From: Grimontia marina
GTDB taxonomy: Bacteria; Pseudomonadota; Gammaproteobacteria; Enterobacterales; Vibrionaceae
Length of the DNA: 55,399 nucleotides
Reading direction: 5' to 3'
Assembly: GCF_900060185.1 (NCBI RefSeq)
Contig: NZ_FIZY01000035.1
Location: 1-55,399 of the forward strand
The notes beneath the pieces are model-generated. The model was given only the letters and a program-made list of their open reading frames with translations, had not been told where the DNA came from and did no database searches. The translations under genes and the position numbers were made by a program. Of this stretch, positions 53,114 through 55,399 are shown piece by piece. Position 1 is the stretch's first letter, and each line of letters opens with the position of its first letter.

Positions 53114-53959
53114 ATGAACACATCTTCCAATCCCATATTATCAAAATGCACTCCTATTGTGTTGACCATTGCAGGTTCTGATAGCGGTGGCGGCGCAGGT
53201 ATTCAAGCAGATATCAAAGCCATGTCAGCGACAGGCAGTTATGCGTGCTCGGTGATCACAGCAATTACCGCACAGAACACCCGTGGCGTGTCTGCCATTT
53301 TTCCTATTCCTATTGAGCATGTAGCCCACCAGTTGGATGCGGTGTTTTCCGATCTTAATGTGGTCGCGGTGAAAGTCGGTATGTTGGCAGATGCCAATAT
53401 CATCAAAGTTGTCGCAGACAAAATCCGCCATTATCGCCCTCAGTATCTGGTGGTTGACCCTGTGATGGTCGCAACCAGTGGCGATTTGCTGTTGAAGCAA
53501 GAGGCCATCAGCACGCTGAAAAGTGAACTGCTGCCGTTGGCCAATATCATTACGCCCAATTTGCCGGAAGGCTCCGCATTAACAGGCGCGGAGGTGCCCC
53601 AAACAGAGCAAGAGATGAGTGAGATGATTGCAGACCTGCGCGCTCTGGGTGCTGGGTCGGTGCTTTTGAAAGGTGGGCATTTGGAGTCCGACGAAAACAG
53701 CAATGATCTTTTGATTTTCGAAGACCAGGTTGAGACTTTCTCTGCCAAACGCACGCAGACCAAGAATACGCACGGCACAGGTTGCACGCTGTCTTCGGCT
53801 ATTGCGTCTTATCTGGCGCAAGGCAATGAGTTAAGTCAGGCTGTAGCGCTTGCAAAACGCTATATCTCTGAGGCCATTTCTCACGCAGACGAACTCGAAG
53901 TCGGGCAGGGCCACGGCCCAGTAAATCACTTTTACCAAGGACACGGCGCGGTGCGCTGA
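53114..53959 (+). CDS. thiD: Hydroxymethylpyrimidine (phosphate) kinase
   Basis: A 281-residue ribokinase-fold enzyme that phosphorylates HMP and HMP-P to HMP-PP for thiamine synthesis or salvage. Signatures are [19 protein letters not shown] near the start, [12 protein letters not shown] (about 115) and the anion hole/catalytic base motif [14 protein letters not shown] (about 217-230). Length is slightly longer than usual. It is the first gene after the TPP riboswitch, followed 13 bp later by thiM. Confidence 0.95.
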   Translation: MNTSSNPILSKCTPIVLTIAGSDSGGGAGIQADIKAMSATGSYACSVITAITAQNTRGVSAIFPIPIEHVAHQLDAVFSDLNVVAVKVGMLADANIIKVVADKIRHYRPQYLVVDPVMVATSGDLLLKQEAISTLKSELLPLANIITPNLPEGSALTGAEVPQTEQEMSEMIADLRALGAGSVLLKGGHLESDENSNDLLIFEDQVETFSAKRTQTKNTHGTGCTLSSAIASYLAQGNELSQAVALAKRYISEAISHADELEVGQGHGPVNHFYQGHGAVR

Positions 53960-53972
53960 AAAGGAGCAGGCG

Positions 53973-54758
53973 ATGAACACAGAAACGATCGTAGCGGGAC
54001 TTAAACAGGTTAGAGAGTCCAAACCGCTGGTGGTGAACATTACTAACTATGTGGTGATGAATAACTCTGCCAACGCGTTGCTGGCGCTCGGGGCGTCCCC
54101 AATCATGGCGCACTCCCAGCAGGAAATGGCAGAAATGATGTCATTTGCCGGTGCCTTGGTGATCAATATCGGTACGTTGGACAGCGCTTGGACGCCGCGC
54201 ATGATTCATGCTGTTGAGCAAGCCAACCTGAATAAGAAAACCGTGGTGCTGGATCCTGTCGGTTGTGGAGCCAGCGTGCTTCGCACTGAGACTTCAAGAC
54301 AAATCGCAGCCTGGGCTGAATCCCTCATCATTCGGGGCAATGCCTCAGAAATCATTGCATTGGCCGGAGAGCGAGCGCAAAGCAAAGGTGTGGATGCGCT
54401 GGACAGCAGCGAAGCCGCAGTTGGGGCAGCGCGGTATTTGGTTGAAGCTTACAACTGTAACGTTGTGGTCTCTGGCGCGACAGATTACGTCGTGACATCC
54501 CAAGGGGAAACCCAGCTCAACAACGGCCATGAAATGATGCCTTACGTAACGGGTATGGGTTGTTCGTTGTCTGCTCTCACTGGCGCATTTGCAGCTGTCG
54601 GGGAGAACACCGGACTTGCAGCCGCAGCCGTCATGGGCGTGGTAGGAGAAATTGCCGCTGAAAGGGCAAAGGGACCGGGCAGTTTGCAAGTTGAGATCTT
54701 GGATGCACTTTACCAACTGGATGAAGCGACGCTTCTCAAACGCCTGAAAATCTCATGA
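53973..54758 (+). CDS. thiM: Hydroxyethylthiazole kinase
   Basis: A 261-residue kinase that phosphorylates the thiazole alcohol THZ, a salvage step. Family blocks are [36 protein letters not shown] and [18 protein letters not shown], the last with the catalytic cysteine region. It overlaps thiE by four bases (ATGA). With thiD and thiE it makes a salvage operon: both moieties are phosphorylated and then joined. Confidence 0.95.
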   Translation: MNTETIVAGLKQVRESKPLVVNITNYVVMNNSANALLALGASPIMAHSQQEMAEMMSFAGALVINIGTLDSAWTPRMIHAVEQANLNKKTVVLDPVGCGASVLRTETSRQIAAWAESLIIRGNASEIIALAGERAQSKGVDALDSSEAAVGAARYLVEAYNCNVVVSGATDYVVTSQGETQLNNGHEMMPYVTGMGCSLSALTGAFAAVGENTGLAAAAVMGVVGEIAAERAKGPGSLQVEILDALYQLDEATLLKRLKIS

Positions 54759-55222
54759 ACACAGAAAAGACGTTAAACCCATATCGCTTGTATCTGGTGA
54801 CTGATGACCAACAGGATTTGGACACGTTGAAAAACGTGGTTTCCGAAGCCGTGGCAGGTGGTGTCACCATGGTACAGGTACGAGAGAAGCAAGGTGATGT
54901 CATGGCGTTTATCGAGCGGGCAAAAGCGGTGAAAGCGATTCTGGCTGGAACCGGCGTTCCACTTATTATCAATGACCGCGTTGATGTTGCTTTAGCGGTT
55001 GATGCGGATGGCGTGCACCTTGGCCAATCGGACATGCCAGCAGAGATTGCCCGTGATTTGATTGGTCCTGACAAACTACTGGGGCTATCTATTGAAACCG
55101 AAGCCCAGCTTGAAGAAGCCGATAGCTTACCTGTCGATTATCTTGGTCTCAGTGCGATATTCGCGACGCCAACAAAAACCAATATTAACAAAGAATGGGG
55201 CGTGCGACGTGAAGTCGTATGA
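54755..55222 (+). CDS. thiE: Thiamine-phosphate synthase, split by a group II intron
   Basis: The N-terminal 149 residues are normal ThiE, the enzyme that joins HMP-PP and [47 protein letters not shown] and [14 protein letters not shown]. Family members have about 205-215 residues, so about 60 are missing. After the codon for Gly149 (55199-55201) the reading frame runs into intron sequence, VRREVV and a stop. The exon junction falls in phase 0 in the conserved WG region. The remaining exon should lie beyond the right edge. Without splicing no active enzyme is expected. Confidence 0.88.
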   Translation: MNTEKTLNPYRLYLVTDDQQDLDTLKNVVSEAVAGGVTMVQVREKQGDVMAFIERAKAVKAILAGTGVPLIINDRVDVALAVDADGVHLGQSDMPAEIARDLIGPDKLLGLSIETEAQLEEADSLPVDYLGLSAIFATPTKTNINKEWGVRREVV

Positions 55223-55399
55223 AGCGCTGTTCACCGCTTAACGAGTGAACCATCTGTATCACCAGATGAACCTAGGAGCCTGAATAAAGTAGCGGCTCTG
55301 ACAATGTAACGAAGAGTGGTCATAGACCAATCGGGATAGGAACCGCGAGGGGATGATCCTCCTGATAACCACAAATTGGGTGAGTGCTAGGTAGTCAGT
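55202..55399 (+). mobile_element. Group II intron, 5' end (continues past window)
   Basis: The sequence after the thiE exon begins GTGCGACGTGAAGTCGTATG, matching the GUGCGAC 5' consensus of bacterial group II introns. It continues with domain I-like features: a CACCGCTTAACG hairpin region, ACCAGATGAACCTAGGAGCCTG, GAGTGGTCATAGACC and CGGGATAGGAACCGCGAGGGG. No intron-encoded reverse transcriptase is visible because the window ends within domain I. Confidence 0.85.

Overview
The window looks like chromosomal DNA of a marine gammaproteobacterium of the family Vibrionaceae; the genus cannot be fixed from sequence alone (Enterovibrio, Grimontia or Photobacterium-like are all possible). Grounds: a mannose locus with the gene order known from Vibrio cholerae (manA, fructose-type EIIABC, AraC regulator, EIIA-like, EIIB-like), a NupC of Vibrio type with a CRP site, a TPP-riboswitch thiamine operon, a cus copper operon behind a CueR-type promoter, and dispersed repeats of the sort common in this family.

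Layout. 1-3428 (-): the N-terminal 1142 residues of a giant RTX calcium-binding repeat protein that runs off the left edge. 3429-4843: AT-rich DNA without a gene. 4844-8898 (-): acyl-CoA thioesterase, then a response regulator / histidine kinase / periplasmic sugar-binding protein operon, divergent from a glucose PTS gene ptsG (9136-10602, +). 10771-12113 (+): a DMT transporter and a small helical protein. 12219-13244 (-): a second, cysteine-rich RTX protein. 13930-16596 (-): an SF2 helicase with two C-terminal membrane segments. 16757-19969 (-): a secreted GH3 glucan hydrolase behind a LacI-type operator. 20363-26155: the mannose uptake locus, interrupted by a MITE. 26228-30079: a zinc-ribbon-like protein, a truncated ABC ATPase remnant, a dicarboxylate symporter and a Nudix-PAP2 fusion whose signal peptide is frameshifted and whose stop codon comes from a second MITE. 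30351-38659: two identical tRNA-Ser(UGA) genes with near-identical promoters bracket tRNA-Asp with decayed tRNA tails, a VC0807-like membrane protein, nupC, an output-less PAS sensor, an aldehyde dehydrogenase and a catabolic-type acetolactate synthase. 39059-43643 (+): an unfamiliar protein followed by a tightly coupled PLP decarboxylase-like / cysteine-synthase-like / DMT exporter set, the best candidate for an undescribed small-molecule pathway, with a convergent LysR gene. 45413-52767 (-): copper operon (Cys/Met/His-rich protein, CusC, CusB with two CusF-like tails, CusA, His/Met-rich cupredoxin). 52954-55399 (+): TPP riboswitch, thiD, thiM and thiE, the last cut by the 5' end of a group II intron.

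How the parts fit. Three carbohydrate systems dominate the left half: glucose sensing and PTS uptake, beta-glucan hydrolysis, and mannose PTS uptake with isomerisation to fructose 6-phosphate. The right half is a copper-export operon, a thiamine salvage operon and the candidate biosynthesis/export operon. Transposon-like damage (two MITEs, a group II intron, tRNA-tail repeats, a truncated ATPase gene) is concentrated at gene edges. All functional statements come from reading the translated sequences; no database search was run.
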